A stretch of 64,000 nt of DNA from Arthrobacter sp. Soil762 (GCF_001428335.1 NZ_LMSG01000019.1:419912-483911), one strand, 5' to 3'. Numbered from the stretch's first letter, positions 7,931 through 19,075 are shown. Made by a program: numbers and translations. The notes: generated by a model from the letters alone, not told the origin.

Positions 7931-8494
7931 ATGCGCATCGTAGTCCTCGTTTCCGGTACCGGGTCCAATCTCCAGTCAGTCATCGACGCCGTCAAGGCAG
8001 GGGAGCTGGACGTGGAAATCGCCGCGGTGGGTGCCGACCGGGAGGGGACCTACGGCGTCGAACGATCCTCCGAAGCCGGGCTGGAGACGTTTGTGGTCAA
8101 CTTCAATTCCTTCCCCACCCGCGACGAATGGGATGCCGCACTGACCGCCCGCGTGGCGTCCTACGCCCCGGACGTGGTGGTCTCCTCCGGCTTTATGCGC
8201 ATCGTCAGCGCCGACTTCATCGCTGCGTTCCACGGCAAGTACCTCAACACCCACCCGGCCCTGCTGCCTGCGTTCCCCGGCGCCCACGGAGTGCGCGATG
8301 CGATGGCCTACGGCGTGAAGGTCACCGGCTGCACGGTGCACTGGGCGGACGCCGGGGTGGACACCGGGCCCATCATCGCCCAGGAAGCCGTCACGGTTGA
8401 ACCGGGGGAGACCGAGGAATCGCTGCACGAACGCATCAAGGTGGTGGAGCGCCGCCTCCTGGTCAACACCCTGGCCGCCCTCGCCGCCGCCTGA
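7931..8494 (+). CDS. purN: phosphoribosylglycinamide formyltransferase 1
   Basis: 187 residues, normal length. Catalyses transfer of formyl from 10-formyl-THF to GAR in purine synthesis. Phosphate-binding GTGSNLQ sits at residues 8-14. The catalytic segment YLNTHPALLPAFPGAHG holds the conserved Asn and His, and VHWADAGVDTGPIIAQ holds the catalytic Asp. The gene lies in the perM-purN-purH neighbourhood known from mycobacteria. No clear Shine-Dalgarno; a TAAGCT-like -10 (taagctaga) about 5-12 bases before the ATG suggests a leaderless transcript. It supplies purH substrate through the shared pathway and uses the folate made by glyA/folD. Confidence 0.96.
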   Translation: MRIVVLVSGTGSNLQSVIDAVKAGELDVEIAAVGADREGTYGVERSSEAGLETFVVNFNSFPTRDEWDAALTARVASYAPDVVVSSGFMRIVSADFIAAFHGKYLNTHPALLPAFPGAHGVRDAMAYGVKVTGCTVHWADAGVDTGPIIAQEAVTVEPGETEESLHERIKVVERRLLVNTLAALAAA

Positions 8495-8514
8495 TTTTCC
8501 GGCGGCTCCGGGGG

Positions 8515-9867
8515 CTACTCGAGGCGGCGCTGCTTGGTCTCCGGGGAGAAGAACGCCATCCACAGGACGGCCACCAGCACCAGCCCGCCGGCCAGGGCGA
8601 AGGACGTGGCCAGGCCGAGCTCGGGCCAGAAGTAGTTCGCAAATATCAGGGGCCCAAAACCAGCCCCCAGCCGCGAAAATGTTGACGCCCAGCCGAAACC
8701 CGTGCCGCGGAGCTCGGTGGGGTACAGCTCAGACACGTACGCGTAGAGCACCGGAATCGCTATCTGCACCACAAAGCCGAATACCAGGAGCCAGAACACG
8801 GCTGCCGTGGGGATGTCCACCACAATCGCCACGATCACCAGGGTCAGGGCGGACAGCGGGCCGGTGATGGCCAGGATCCATTTGCGGCCCACACGCTCCA
8901 CCAGCAGCGCGGCAACACCCACACCCAAGAGCCCAACAGCCGCCATGGAAGCCGTGGTGACAAACGCCTTGTATTCGGCGAAGCCCGCGCCGATCAGGAT
9001 CCGTGGCATCCACGTCAGGGACAGGTAGTAGACCAGCAGGATGCTGAAGAACAGGGCCCAGGCCGTGGCCGTGATCTTCCAGTTGAACTGCCACACCAGC
9101 CTCAGCTGATGCCAGGCGCTGCCGGCGGAGAGCCGCGGAACTTCCTGCGCGTCGGGCAGGCTGTAGGCGCGGGGTTCGGCGCCGGTGGCAACCACGAGGT
9201 CGTCGATGACCTTGGCGGCTTCCTCGCGGCGGCCCTTGCGGATGAGGAACAGCGGAGACTCCGGAACGCTGCGCCGGACCCAGAACACCAGGAGCGCAGG
9301 CAGCACCATCACCAGCATGGTCAGCCGCCAGTCGCCGAACACCGCCACGAGGCCGGCGGACACAAAACCGGCAAGGGCCGCGCCCACCGGCCACCAGCCG
9401 TCCATCGCGGTGAGGACCTTCCCGCGCTGCTTGCGGGGTGTGAACTCACCCACCAGCGCATAGTCCACGGGAATGCAGCCGCCCAGACCGAAGCCGGCCA
9501 TAAAGCGGAACACGCAGAACCAGATGAAGTCGGGGGAGAAGGCGCCCAGGACCGTGAAGAGCGAGAAGATCAGCAGCGTGGCCGTAAACGCCTTCTTCCT
9601 CCCGATCGTGTCCGCGATGGTTCCCCACACAAACGCGCCCAGGGCCATGCCGATCAGGTTGGACGTACCCACCCAGGCCACTTCGCCGGGAGCCAGGGCC
9701 CAGTGCGTCGAGAGCAGCGGGATGAGGATGCCGTTAAGCGTCACGTCCCAGGCATCGAACATAAAGCCGAGGCCGCCGATCACGAAGATCCTGCCCTGGA
9801 CTTTCCAACGCCAGGGCAGTTCCTGGACCACCTGTTCGCCGCTGGGCACAGTGGTGTAAGTATTCAT
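8515..9867 (-). CDS. MFS transporter, NiaP / sugar-acid porter-like
   Basis: 450 residues from ATG 9867 (AGGAGG with a 5-base spacer). Twelve membrane helices. Motif A occurs as GTIADTIGRKKAF and again as LVERVGRKWI; RFMAGFGLGGCIPVDYALV after helix 4 and SELYPTELRGTGFGW near helix 11 place it in the metabolite:proton symporter group that includes NiaP niacin and aromatic-acid transporters. Substrate is not deducible. It sits convergent to purN (20-base gap) and head-to-head with purH, interrupting the pur pair, and is probably an insertion relative to the ancestral purN-purH order. Confidence 0.85.
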   Translation of the reverse strand: MNTYTTVPSGEQVVQELPWRWKVQGRIFVIGGLGFMFDAWDVTLNGILIPLLSTHWALAPGEVAWVGTSNLIGMALGAFVWGTIADTIGRKKAFTATLLIFSLFTVLGAFSPDFIWFCVFRFMAGFGLGGCIPVDYALVGEFTPRKQRGKVLTAMDGWWPVGAALAGFVSAGLVAVFGDWRLTMLVMVLPALLVFWVRRSVPESPLFLIRKGRREEAAKVIDDLVVATGAEPRAYSLPDAQEVPRLSAGSAWHQLRLVWQFNWKITATAWALFFSILLVYYLSLTWMPRILIGAGFAEYKAFVTTASMAAVGLLGVGVAALLVERVGRKWILAITGPLSALTLVIVAIVVDIPTAAVFWLLVFGFVVQIAIPVLYAYVSELYPTELRGTGFGWASTFSRLGAGFGPLIFANYFWPELGLATSFALAGGLVLVAVLWMAFFSPETKQRRLE

Positions 9868-10009
9868 CGCAGCCTCCTGTGAAAACTCTAACCGTGCCCA
9901 CTGACGTTCACACTGCCGCCGGCAAGCGGGGCAAACCGCGCAACACGATAAACTGAGCCCATCCCCACCAACCGCGGCACTGTTCCGCGAGATCAGACGG
10001 AGACTTTTT

Positions 10010-11695
10010 GTGAGCGTCACGCAGCCTGACCGTGTATCCATCGACCGTGTTCCCATCCGCCGGGCGCTGATCTCGGTCTACGACAAGACCGGTCTGGAGG
10101 ATCTCGCCAAGGGCCTGCACGCAGCCGGCGTGAAGCTCGTCTCCACCGGTTCCACGGCCAAGAAGATCGCCGCGGCCGGTATCCCGGTCCAGGAAGTCGA
10201 AGAAGTCACAGGGTCTCCGGAAATGCTGGACGGCCGCGTCAAGACGCTGCACCCGCGCGTCCACGGCGGCATCCTGGCGGACCGCCGCGTCCCCGCGCAC
10301 ATGGAAACCCTCGCCGGTATGGAGATTGAAACCTTCGACCTGGTGGTGGTGAACCTCTACCCGTTCGTTGAGACCGTGAAGTCCGGCGCCGCGCAGGACG
10401 ATGTCGTTGAACAGATCGACATCGGCGGCCCCGCGATGGTCCGTTCGGCAGCGAAGAACCACGCCGCCGTCGCGATTGTTGTTGACCCCGCGTTCTACGG
10501 CTCAGTGGTCACCGCCGCCGCTGAGGGCGGCTTTGACCTGAAGACCCGTCGGCGGCTGGCCGCCAAGGCGTTCGCCCACACCGCGTCCTACGACAACGCC
10601 GTGGCCACTTGGACTGCCAGCCAGTTCCTGGATGAAGACGGCGACGGCGTCATCGACTGGCCTGCCTACGCCGGCCTGTCGCTGGAGCGCTCCGAGGTTC
10701 TCCGCTACGGCGAAAACCCGCACCAGCAGGCTGCGCTCTACGTCGACAAGGCAGCCCCGGCCGGGATCGCGCAGGCCGACCAGCTGCACGGCAAGGCCAT
10801 GAGCTACAACAACTTTGTCGACGCCGACGCCGCCCTCCGTGCCGCGTTCGACTTCGCCGAGCCCGCCGTCGCCATCATCAAGCACGCCAACCCGTGCGGT
10901 GTCGCCGTCGGTTCCGCTGATGCTGCAGACCCGATCGCCGACGCCCACGCCAAGGCCCACGCCTGCGACCCCGTTTCGGCCTTCGGCGGCGTCATCGCTG
11001 CCAACCGGACGGTCACTGCCGCCATGGCCGAGACGGTTGCCGGCATCTTCACCGAGGTTGTCATCGCCCCGGACTTCGAGCCGGAAGCCGTGGAGATCCT
11101 CTCCAAGAAGAAGAACATCCGCCTGCTGGCCCTGCCCGAAGGCTACGACCGCTACCCGGCAGAAATGCGCCAGGTTTCCGGCGGTGTCTTGGTCCAGATG
11201 AGCGACAAGGTGGACGCCGACGGCGATAACCCCGCCAACTGGACCCTCGCCGCCGGCGAAGCCGCTGACGAAAAGACCCTCGCGGACCTCGCCTTCGCCT
11301 GGACTGCCTGCCGTGCCGCCAAGTCCAACGCCATCCTGCTCGCCGATCACGGCGCAGCCGTGGGCATCGGCATGGGCCAGGTCAACCGGCTGGACTCCTG
11401 CCGCCTGGCCGTCGAGCGTGCCAACACGCTGGGCGTTTCGGTGGAGTCCGACGTCGAAGGTGCTGGCGGTGCGTCAAACGCCGACGCGACCGGCGCACCC
11501 GCGCGTGCCCGCGGCGCCGTCGCAGCCTCCGACGCGTTCTTTCCGTTCGCTGACGGCCTGCAGATCCTGATCGACGCCGGCGTCCGCGCCGTGGTCCAGC
11601 CGGGCGGTTCCGTCCGGGATGAGGAAGTCGTAGCCGCGGCCAACGCGGCCGGCATCACCATGTACTTCACGGGTGCCCGCCACTTCTTCCACTAG
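10010..11695 (+). CDS. purH: bifunctional AICAR transformylase / IMP cyclohydrolase
   Basis: 561 residues. N-terminal IMP cyclohydrolase (about 1-200): [47 protein letters not shown]-terminal AICAR transformylase: [11 protein letters not shown] (catalytic Lys-His), [19 protein letters not shown], and [14 protein letters not shown]. Performs the last two purine steps, using 10-formyl-THF. Start is the GTG at 10010. An Ala/Gly-rich insertion (about residues 483-505, [18 protein letters not shown]) precedes SDAFFPF. The gene ends in a strong hairpin. It is divergent from the MFS gene. Confidence 0.97.
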   Translation: MSVTQPDRVSIDRVPIRRALISVYDKTGLEDLAKGLHAAGVKLVSTGSTAKKIAAAGIPVQEVEEVTGSPEMLDGRVKTLHPRVHGGILADRRVPAHMETLAGMEIETFDLVVVNLYPFVETVKSGAAQDDVVEQIDIGGPAMVRSAAKNHAAVAIVVDPAFYGSVVTAAAEGGFDLKTRRRLAAKAFAHTASYDNAVATWTASQFLDEDGDGVIDWPAYAGLSLERSEVLRYGENPHQQAALYVDKAAPAGIAQADQLHGKAMSYNNFVDADAALRAAFDFAEPAVAIIKHANPCGVAVGSADAADPIADAHAKAHACDPVSAFGGVIAANRTVTAAMAETVAGIFTEVVIAPDFEPEAVEILSKKKNIRLLALPEGYDRYPAEMRQVSGGVLVQMSDKVDADGDNPANWTLAAGEAADEKTLADLAFAWTACRAAKSNAILLADHGAAVGIGMGQVNRLDSCRLAVERANTLGVSVESDVEGAGGASNADATGAPARARGAVAASDAFFPFADGLQILIDAGVRAVVQPGGSVRDEEVVAAANAAGITMYFTGARHFFH

Positions 11696-11766
11696 TCCCC
11701 ACCGGTTCCCTAACCTCGCAAGCTCGGTCAGGGAACCCTGCCGGCGTGGGCCCAGGGTTAAACGTC

Positions 11767-11803
11767 GACGGCGCCTGTCCCCGCTGAGGGGACAGGCGCC
11801 GTC
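11767..11803 (+). terminator. purH terminator hairpin
   Basis: Perfect 16-bp stem (GACGGCGCCTGTCCCC with GGGGACAGGCGCCGTC) and 5-base loop, 71 bases after the purH stop. No T run follows. Since a minus-strand gene converges from the right, it may serve both directions. Confidence 0.8.
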
Positions 11804-11822
11804 GGGCCTTAACGGGCAGCTT

Positions 11823-12032
11823 CTAGGAAGGTCGTGGTGCCGGGTCCGCGCCCCGCTGCATGAGGCGCGGACCCCCTTCCGGAAGCCGAAGCTCCCGGGG
11901 CTTTGCAGCGGCCATTCGCTGTTTGGTCCAGTATTCGAGGATCTCCCCGCGGGTCTGGCCCGATTCGCTGTGGCTGACGGTTCCGTTCCCGGATGCCTTC
12001 TCAGGCGGGGATTTCCTAGGCTGCTGCGGCAA
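11823..12032 (-). pseudogene. fragment resembling a trypsin-like propeptide, no good start
   Basis: An open frame of 69 codons directly after the trypsin-like gene, in a different frame, begins only with a TTG inside that gene's end. It contains RGEILEYWTKQRMAAAKPRE, which matches the propeptide of the neighbour (ADYWTSDRMRAAIPGDVL) in the pattern YWTxxRMxxAxP. There is no signal peptide or catalytic domain. It could be the remnant of a duplicated gene or a stand-alone propeptide. A perfect 11-bp hairpin (11842-11852 with 11864-11874) lies within its end and may terminate the trypsin-like gene. Confidence 0.4.
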
Positions 12033-12981
12033 TGTCGTAGGCCGTTTTGATGGCGGCGCCCCAGTACGGGCCGTACATCACGGGTTTCGGGCTGTAGCCG
12101 TAACTGTTGATGGAGTTCTGGAGGCCGTCGGAGCCGCTGCCGATGAACCACGGGCCGCCGGAGGAGCCGCCGGTCATGTCGCAGGGGATGCCCTGGGTCG
12201 TGAACGCCGTGTTGTTGGTGTCATTGGTGGCTGTGCCAGTGCAGCTCCAGAGCCGTTGGCCGCTGAAGGGCTTGGCGGCCGGGTAGCCGTAGGAGGTGTA
12301 CTGAAGGCCGCGGTCTTCATTGAATGCCACGCCGGAGCCCCCGACGACGTCGGTCAGCAACTTGCCGCCAAGCTGACTCATGACCGCAAAGCCGGTGTCG
12401 TAGCTGATGTCCCCGGAGCCCTTCCACTGGGCCGTGGTGTAAAGCGCCTTGGCTGTCCAGGTACCGTAAGGCCTGGCGCCATTCTCGTAGGCCGGTACAA
12501 AGACAAAGTTGGTGGCGAACGCGCCGGGACCTTCATTGAGGCAGTGCCCGGCGGTGGCCACGGTACTCTTGTTCGGCGCCGATACGGCATTTCCGGAACA
12601 GACGTAGTTCGCCCCGCCGAGGGTGAAGAACACCTTACCGATGTGGGCTACAGGGTTCGCAGGCTGAGCGAGTGAGGGCTTTCCCGTGGTGCCCGCCACC
12701 TTGGTTTTGGGTCCCTTCAGCACACTGGCCGCACTGGATGATTTACCGCGCTCCAGCGCCTTTCCGGCCAGGACATCACCGGGAATCGCGGCGCGCATGC
12801 GGTCTGATGTCCAGTAGTCCGCCGCCCCGGTGCCGTCTACGATTGCGCTGGCCACCGAAGGAGCTGCTTTATCGCCCGACGACGATGGGGCAGCATGGGC
12901 ACTTCCGGCGCCAACCAGCGCCAGGAGGGCAGCCGCCGAAAGGCTCAGGAGGGTGGCAGCCAAGGACCTGGTACGCGTCAT
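12016..12981 (-). CDS. secreted trypsin-like serine peptidase
   Basis: 321 residues. Signal peptide 1-30 (LLSLSAAALLALVGAGSAHA). A propeptide follows with YWTSDRMRAAIP (about 56-67). The S1-fold catalytic triad is visible: His 146 in TAGHC, Asp 195 in SYDTGF, Ser 274 in GGSSGGPW; Cys 247 and 267 likely pair. This is the glutamyl/V8-like group of actinobacterial exoproteases. The intergenic DNA upstream (13020-13080) is AT-rich for this genome (TTTGTAAATA). Downstream lies a propeptide-like fragment. Probably secreted for peptide scavenging; substrate unknown. Confidence 0.9.
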   Translation of the reverse strand: MTRTRSLAATLLSLSAAALLALVGAGSAHAAPSSSGDKAAPSVASAIVDGTGAADYWTSDRMRAAIPGDVLAGKALERGKSSSAASVLKGPKTKVAGTTGKPSLAQPANPVAHIGKVFFTLGGANYVCSGNAVSAPNKSTVATAGHCLNEGPGAFATNFVFVPAYENGARPYGTWTAKALYTTAQWKGSGDISYDTGFAVMSQLGGKLLTDVVGGSGVAFNEDRGLQYTSYGYPAAKPFSGQRLWSCTGTATNDTNNTAFTTQGIPCDMTGGSSGGPWFIGSGSDGLQNSINSYGYSPKPVMYGPYWGAAIKTAYDIAAAA

Positions 12982-13225
12982 TATTGTCCTGTCTAAAACG
13001 TTCGAAGGCGTGCCCGGGAGAGCCAGCCGCGTGACCCATGTAACCTATCGAGACATGACAAGTTTGTAAATAGTAGTGACGCCAGAAGTATGGTCCGCAA
13101 ACACGGCTCGGATCTGGTGGTGCGGGTGCGCCGCTCTGGCAAAAACGACCGCCGGAGGGTACTTTTCTCTATACAGTTACACGTCCGATCTGGGCTCCGG
13201 ACTCTCAGCGAATTGGGGTCCCCTC

Positions 13226-13453
13226 GTGATTGCTTTCTGGAAGTCCGCCAAAAGGTCCGTCGTCAATGGCCGGCACGTAACAGCCAACGCCGGGGGCCAA
13301 AGTGCTTCCCCGGATGTTGAAGCCTACGCAGCAGGCCTGCAATTGCGGGACGTTGATCCCATCCATTCGTTCACAGCGACGGAGGAGCTGCGCCGTCAGG
13401 ACCCCAAATACGTGCAGCTCTGGCCCAGTGACATACCCCACAAGAGGCGCTGA
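13226..13453 (+). CDS. small hypothetical protein, 75 residues
   Basis: GTG start at 13226. The sequence begins MIAFWKSAKRSVVNGRH and ends LWPSDIPHKRR; no signal, membrane or known domain. A textbook rho-independent terminator follows 42 bases after the stop on the same strand, which supports a transcribed gene. An in-frame extension back to 13076 exists but has a less protein-like composition. Short, polar and slightly basic. Function unknown; the terminator and codon bias are the only support. Confidence 0.5.
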   Translation: MIAFWKSAKRSVVNGRHVTANAGGQSASPDVEAYAAGLQLRDVDPIHSFTATEELRRQDPKYVQLWPSDIPHKRR

Positions 13454-13494
13454 CCGGATCCGCACCTGTGCCGGTGGCTCCCGGCGGTAAGGCG

Positions 13495-13542
13495 CGACGG
13501 CGGCTGGCCGCCCGGCGCGTGCGCACCGCCGTCGGGCGTTTT
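13495..13542 (+). terminator. rho-independent terminator of the 75-residue ORF
   Basis: CGACGGCGG (13495-13503) pairs with CCGCCGTCG (13526-13534), followed by GGCGTTTT. Located between the small ORF and icd, both on the plus strand. Confidence 0.75.
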
Positions 13543-13636
13543 CCCATGCCCCAATCCGCTGTAATGCAGGGCCGTCTGGCCGCCCCAGTACGGTTCAAAG
13601 CCGTGTCCTCGGGTAAGTTAGGGGGTGGTGAAATAG

Positions 13637-15904
<2,268 letters not shown>

Positions 15905-15923
15905 GCGGCACCGAACCTTAGAA

Positions 15924-15963
15924 GGCGGCGCCCCCGGGACATGACACCGGGGCGCCGCCTCTT
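15924..15963 (+). terminator. icd terminator
   Basis: GGCGGCGCCCC (15924-15934) pairs with GGGGCGCCGCC (15949-15959) and is followed by TCTTTC, 20 bases after the icd stop. Confidence 0.85.
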
Positions 15964-16048
15964 TCGTCTAATCGACATCGCTTAGGCGACGGGAGCCGAT
16001 GAAGCACAGATGGGTTAGTAACCTCATGTGCCGTCCGTCCGCCCGCAC

Positions 16049-16534
16049 TCAGTCGCCGTCCTTGCCCTTGCCTCTATTTCCCTTGCTGTCATCGGGTGCG
16101 GGAGCTACGGGCGCGGTGACCGCTTTCTGGGACGCATCGGCGTCTGCCTGCTTTTGCGCAGCGGCTGCGTCCTCTGCGGCCTTCGCTGCTGCGGCGTCGG
16201 CTACGGCCTTGGCCGCCGTCAGGTCTGCCCGGACGGCTGTGGCGGCCGTCGTGATGCTGCGCCGGCGTTCCTCGGAAACCTGCCCGGTCCCCGCAGCGGA
16301 CGCGAGGTCGGCCTCGAGGCTATCCAAAGCTGCCAATCCGCCAGCGGGGTCATTATTTGCTGAGGCCTGGGTGACGCCGAGGACTCGTTCCTGGAGTTGG
16401 CGGGCGGCATCACCTTGAAGGCCGGTCTCAGCCGGACCGCACGCTGCCAGTGAACCGGCGAGCAGAAATGCTGCTGCAGCTGTCAGGCATTTGGCAGTGG
16501 CCGAACGCCCGCCGTGCTTCGGTGCAGGGTTCAT
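16049..16534 (-). CDS. Ala-rich lipoprotein overlapping the kinase gene
   Basis: 161 residues from ATG 16534. Signal and lipobox: TAAAAFLLAGSLAAC, Cys at about 32, so a lipid-anchored extracytoplasmic protein. The mature part is helical and Ala/Gln-rich (DAARQLQERVLGVTQ, LAALDSLEADLASAA, AAAKAAEDAAAAQKQADADA), then a Lys/Asp-rich tail (KGNRGKGKDGD). The start overlaps the kinase stop by four bases (ATGA), so the two are co-translated. A ribosome site (AGGAG) lies inside the kinase gene. Probably a partner or ligand-binding module of the kinase ectodomain; inferred from coupling only. Confidence 0.75.
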   Translation of the reverse strand: MNPAPKHGGRSATAKCLTAAAAFLLAGSLAACGPAETGLQGDAARQLQERVLGVTQASANNDPAGGLAALDSLEADLASAAGTGQVSEERRRSITTAATAVRADLTAAKAVADAAAAKAAEDAAAAQKQADADASQKAVTAPVAPAPDDSKGNRGKGKDGD

Positions 16535-17745
16535 GGTTCCACGCTCTCCTGAAGTTCCTTGAGGTGGTCGCCCAAGGTGCCGTTGACGGCGGGGTAAGGA
16601 ACGACGTCGGGCGTTGGCTGAGGTGCCAGGCTCAAGGTCAGCCCCGCCGCGGCTGCTCCAGCGGCGAGCACGCTCAGTGCGGTGACAGTCCAGAAGCGCC
16701 TTCCGGTGTGGCGGAGACGAGACAAGTCCGGGACCCACGCCCGCGCGTCAGGACCGCGGGTGATGTCCAGCTTGCCTTTGCTGGACCGAACTAGAGGCAG
16801 ATCTGATTCCGCGGTGATGGCGATGGACGGCGGCCTGAACGGCATAGCCGGGAGTACGCGGGTTGTCTCCGGCGCGAGCTCGCCCGGTGCGGACACGGGT
16901 GACACCAGGGCTTGACGCAAAACGAATTCAACATCGGACGCGACGGGACGTTCCAGCGGTTCAATGGCAGTCATTGAACGGATCAGATCAGCCCACTCCG
17001 CTGGAAGGTCAGCGGGGATCTCGGGTGCCCGGTGCAACCGGGCCACTGCGGATTCCACGGCGCTGCCCGGGAACTCAACGGTTTGCTTGACGCATTCCAG
17101 CAGTACCAGACCCAGCGAGTAGATATCAGTGGCGGGCGACAGGGGAGAACCCATGGCCTGCTCCGGACTGAGATACGCGGCCGTCCCCACCATGGTTCCC
17201 GTGGCGGTCAGCCGGGCTGAATCCGCCATCCTGGCGATGCCAAAATCCGTGAGTTTGGGTCGCAAAGGTTCACCCGGACGGATCTGCACGAGCAGGATGT
17301 TCCCGGGCTTGATGTCGCGGTGGATGATGCCCACGCTGTGCACGTAGGCCAGCGCGTCAGCTACGCCTGCCCCGATGACTGCAAGCTCGTCCAAGGGAAC
17401 TGCACTATGCCTGATCCGGCTGCGGAGGTCCTGGCCCTCCACGAGCTCCATTGTCAGGAACGGCCGAGGTTCGTCCAGGACACGGGTATCGATGCCTGCA
17501 TCGAACAGCGTGACCAGGCTGGGATGGTTGAGCGTTGCCAGCAGTTGGATTTCGGCTTCCTGGCGCCTGAGCTCATTGGCATCCGGTGCCTGTGGGGCAA
17601 AGAGCTTCAGGGCGACATCCCTGCCCAGGTTTTCGTCCCGGGCGCGGTAGACGGATGACATGCCGCCGCGGCCAATAATGTCCGCCAGCCGATAGCGTCC
17701 GCCGAGCATTTCATTCTTAATTGAGCTAGGCGAATCCGCCACCAT
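16531..17745 (-). CDS. transmembrane Ser/Thr protein kinase (PknB-like)
   Basis: 404 residues from ATG 17745 (GGAGG upstream). Kinase domain about 18-280: glycine loop IGRGGMSSVY, Lys 47 in VALKLF, HRDIKPGN at 142-149, DFG at 167-169, SPEQA as the APE equivalent. A juxtamembrane linker (about 285-350) precedes one membrane helix (about 354-378, VTALSVLAAGAAAAGLTLSL). Only about 26 residues remain outside (ending GDHLKELQESVEP), with no PASTA repeats. The tiny ectodomain plus the overlapping lipoprotein gene suggests the sensory part is split off. Targets are not deducible from context. Confidence 0.92.
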   Translation of the reverse strand: MVADSPSSIKNEMLGGRYRLADIIGRGGMSSVYRARDENLGRDVALKLFAPQAPDANELRRQEAEIQLLATLNHPSLVTLFDAGIDTRVLDEPRPFLTMELVEGQDLRSRIRHSAVPLDELAVIGAGVADALAYVHSVGIIHRDIKPGNILLVQIRPGEPLRPKLTDFGIARMADSARLTATGTMVGTAAYLSPEQAMGSPLSPATDIYSLGLVLLECVKQTVEFPGSAVESAVARLHRAPEIPADLPAEWADLIRSMTAIEPLERPVASDVEFVLRQALVSPVSAPGELAPETTRVLPAMPFRPPSIAITAESDLPLVRSSKGKLDITRGPDARAWVPDLSRLRHTGRRFWTVTALSVLAAGAAAAGLTLSLAPQPTPDVVPYPAVNGTLGDHLKELQESVEP

Positions 17746-18012
17746 GACCAGTTCCTCCCGGTGCGCTGCGGCACTATTCCTGCTCAATAATACCGGCCGG
17801 TAGGGCATCCTTTGAGCCGTCTGCCGGCACGCCGGCGGCCCGGCTAAGAAGTGATTGGGACTTTCTCAGCCGGACCTCCGGTCACAAGGACAAGCGCTGG
17901 TAGTTGAGCTCTCTGGTGGCCACCTCCTCTCTGAAAAGTTGGCTAGGCCGCGAACGGCGGAGCCGGTGCGTTGACGGTCTTAGCCGTCGCAGTCCGCTGA
18001 GTGCGGAGTCTG

Positions 18013-18999
18013 CTAGGCCTTCCGGCGCCGCTTGAGCATCAGCAGTCCGGCAAGCAGCAGGATGGCGGCCAGAGGGATCAGTGAAGCATCCATGCCCGTC
18101 TTGGCCAGGGCAGCGGTGCCGCCCTGGCCCGAGGTGTTGCCCATGGTGTTTGCTGCGGAAGATACCGTACCGGGGGTGGTGCCGGCGGGAACAACAGTGA
18201 TACCGGTCGTGCCACCTCCCGTGCCACCTCCCGTGGTGCCTGTCGTTCCGGTACCTGGGTCCGTGGTGCCGGTAGTTCCGGTACCCGGATCGGTGGTGCC
18301 GGTAGTTCCGGTACCCGGGTCCGTGGTGTCCGTGTCACCCGTCGTGCCGGTTCCCGGGTCCGTTGTGTCCGTAACGGGCATTTCCGTACCGGGGGTTTCA
18401 GTACCTGGGGTTCCACAGCCATCGGTGCCGCCGCCAATGATGACGCATGCATCAATAGCAACATTCGCGCCGTCAAGAACGCCGGACGTGCCCAGGCCGA
18501 GGTTGATGTCGGCCGCTGCGGCTACGGCGGCGGTGGTGCTGTCGGTCCCGCCGCTGTTGGTGTTGCCGAGGAGGCCGTCACCGAGGCCGAGGTTGATGTC
18601 GGCCGCTGCGGCTACGGCGGCGGCGGCGGTGGTGCTGTCGGTCCCGCCGCTGTTGGTGTTGCCGAGGAGGCCGTCACCGAGGCCGAGGTTGATGTCGGCC
18701 GCTGCGGCTACGGCGGTGGTGCTGTCGGTCCCGCCGCTGTTGGTGTTGCCGAGGAGGCCGTTGCCAAGGCCAAGGTTGACGTCGACTACGGCAGCGACAT
18801 CCGCAGTATCCGACTGCGTTGGGCCACCCAGCAGGCCCAACGACGTCGTGTCAACGGATGCCGCTGCCGAGACCAGGGCGGATGCGGAAAGGTCCGGTCC
18901 GCTGGTTGTGTCCGCGGCGCTGGCCGCGGTGGCGCCGAAGGCCAGTAGCCCGCCGGCAAAGAGGGTGCTGAGCAGCCCCCTGCGAAGGTTGCAATTCAT
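18013..18999 (-). CDS. repetitive wall-anchored surface protein with LAKTG sortase signal
   Basis: 328 residues. Signal peptide 1-29 (LLSTLFAGGLLAFGATAASA). The centre has three near-identical units of 29-32 residues containing DINLGLGDGLLGNTNSGGTD, then a Thr/Gly/Pro tract with copies of DPGTGTTGTT. The C-terminus has LAKTG, a hydrophobic helix (IPLAAILLLAGLLML) and KRRRKA, the layout of a class E sortase substrate. No sortase is in the window. Ribosome site AGGAG before ATG 18999. It lies 86 bases downstream of the FDPGSSPD-tailed exported protein on the same strand, likely one transcript. Confidence 0.85.
   Translation of the reverse strand: MNCNLRRGLLSTLFAGGLLAFGATAASAADTTSGPDLSASALVSAAASVDTTSLGLLGGPTQSDTADVAAVVDVNLGLGNGLLGNTNSGGTDSTTAVAAAADINLGLGDGLLGNTNSGGTDSTTAAAAVAAAADINLGLGDGLLGNTNSGGTDSTTAAVAAAADINLGLGTSGVLDGANVAIDACVIIGGGTDGCGTPGTETPGTEMPVTDTTDPGTGTTGDTDTTDPGTGTTGTTDPGTGTTGTTDPGTGTTGTTGGGTGGGTTGITVVPAGTTPGTVSSAANTMGNTSGQGGTAALAKTGMDASLIPLAAILLLAGLLMLKRRRKA
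18499..18771. repeat. in-gene tandem repeat, three units of 90, 96 and 87 bp
   Basis: Units begin with GAGGTTGATGTC at 18499, 18589 and 18685, with a diverged fourth start near 18772. Unit lengths are multiples of three, so the frame is kept; the 96-bp unit has one extra Ala-Ala pair. Such near-identical units can expand or contract by recombination and vary the length of the surface protein. A shorter Thr/Pro/Gly repeat (36-bp period) lies at about 18240-18370. Confidence 0.85.
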
Positions 19000-19056
19000 G
19001 ATGGTGTCTCCTGAGAAGTTGATGTGGGGCGCTTGTCAGCGCCTGGAGGCCGTGTT

Positions 19057-19075
19057 CTGCCCATTACAAGGGCAG
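19057..19075 (-). promoter_or_regulatory. intergenic hairpin between the two exported-protein genes
   Basis: CTGCCC (19057-19062) pairs with GGGCAG (19070-19075), 10 bases after the stop of the upstream gene; a second hairpin GGCGC/GCGCC lies at 19028-19043. Same position and same CTGCC stem as the hairpin at 4217-4236 in the 4-5 kb locus. Confidence 0.4.

Noticed and set aside
9868..10009. ZTP riboswitch upstream of purH
   Set aside because: Looked for the pfl blocks; only a loose CCGCC/GGGGCA match, no pseudoknot strand.
9868..10056. N-terminal extension of the MFS gene to 10056
   Set aside because: The extension is antisense to purH, Cys/Arg-rich, and the AGGAGG-preceded ATG at 9867 gives the family N-terminus.
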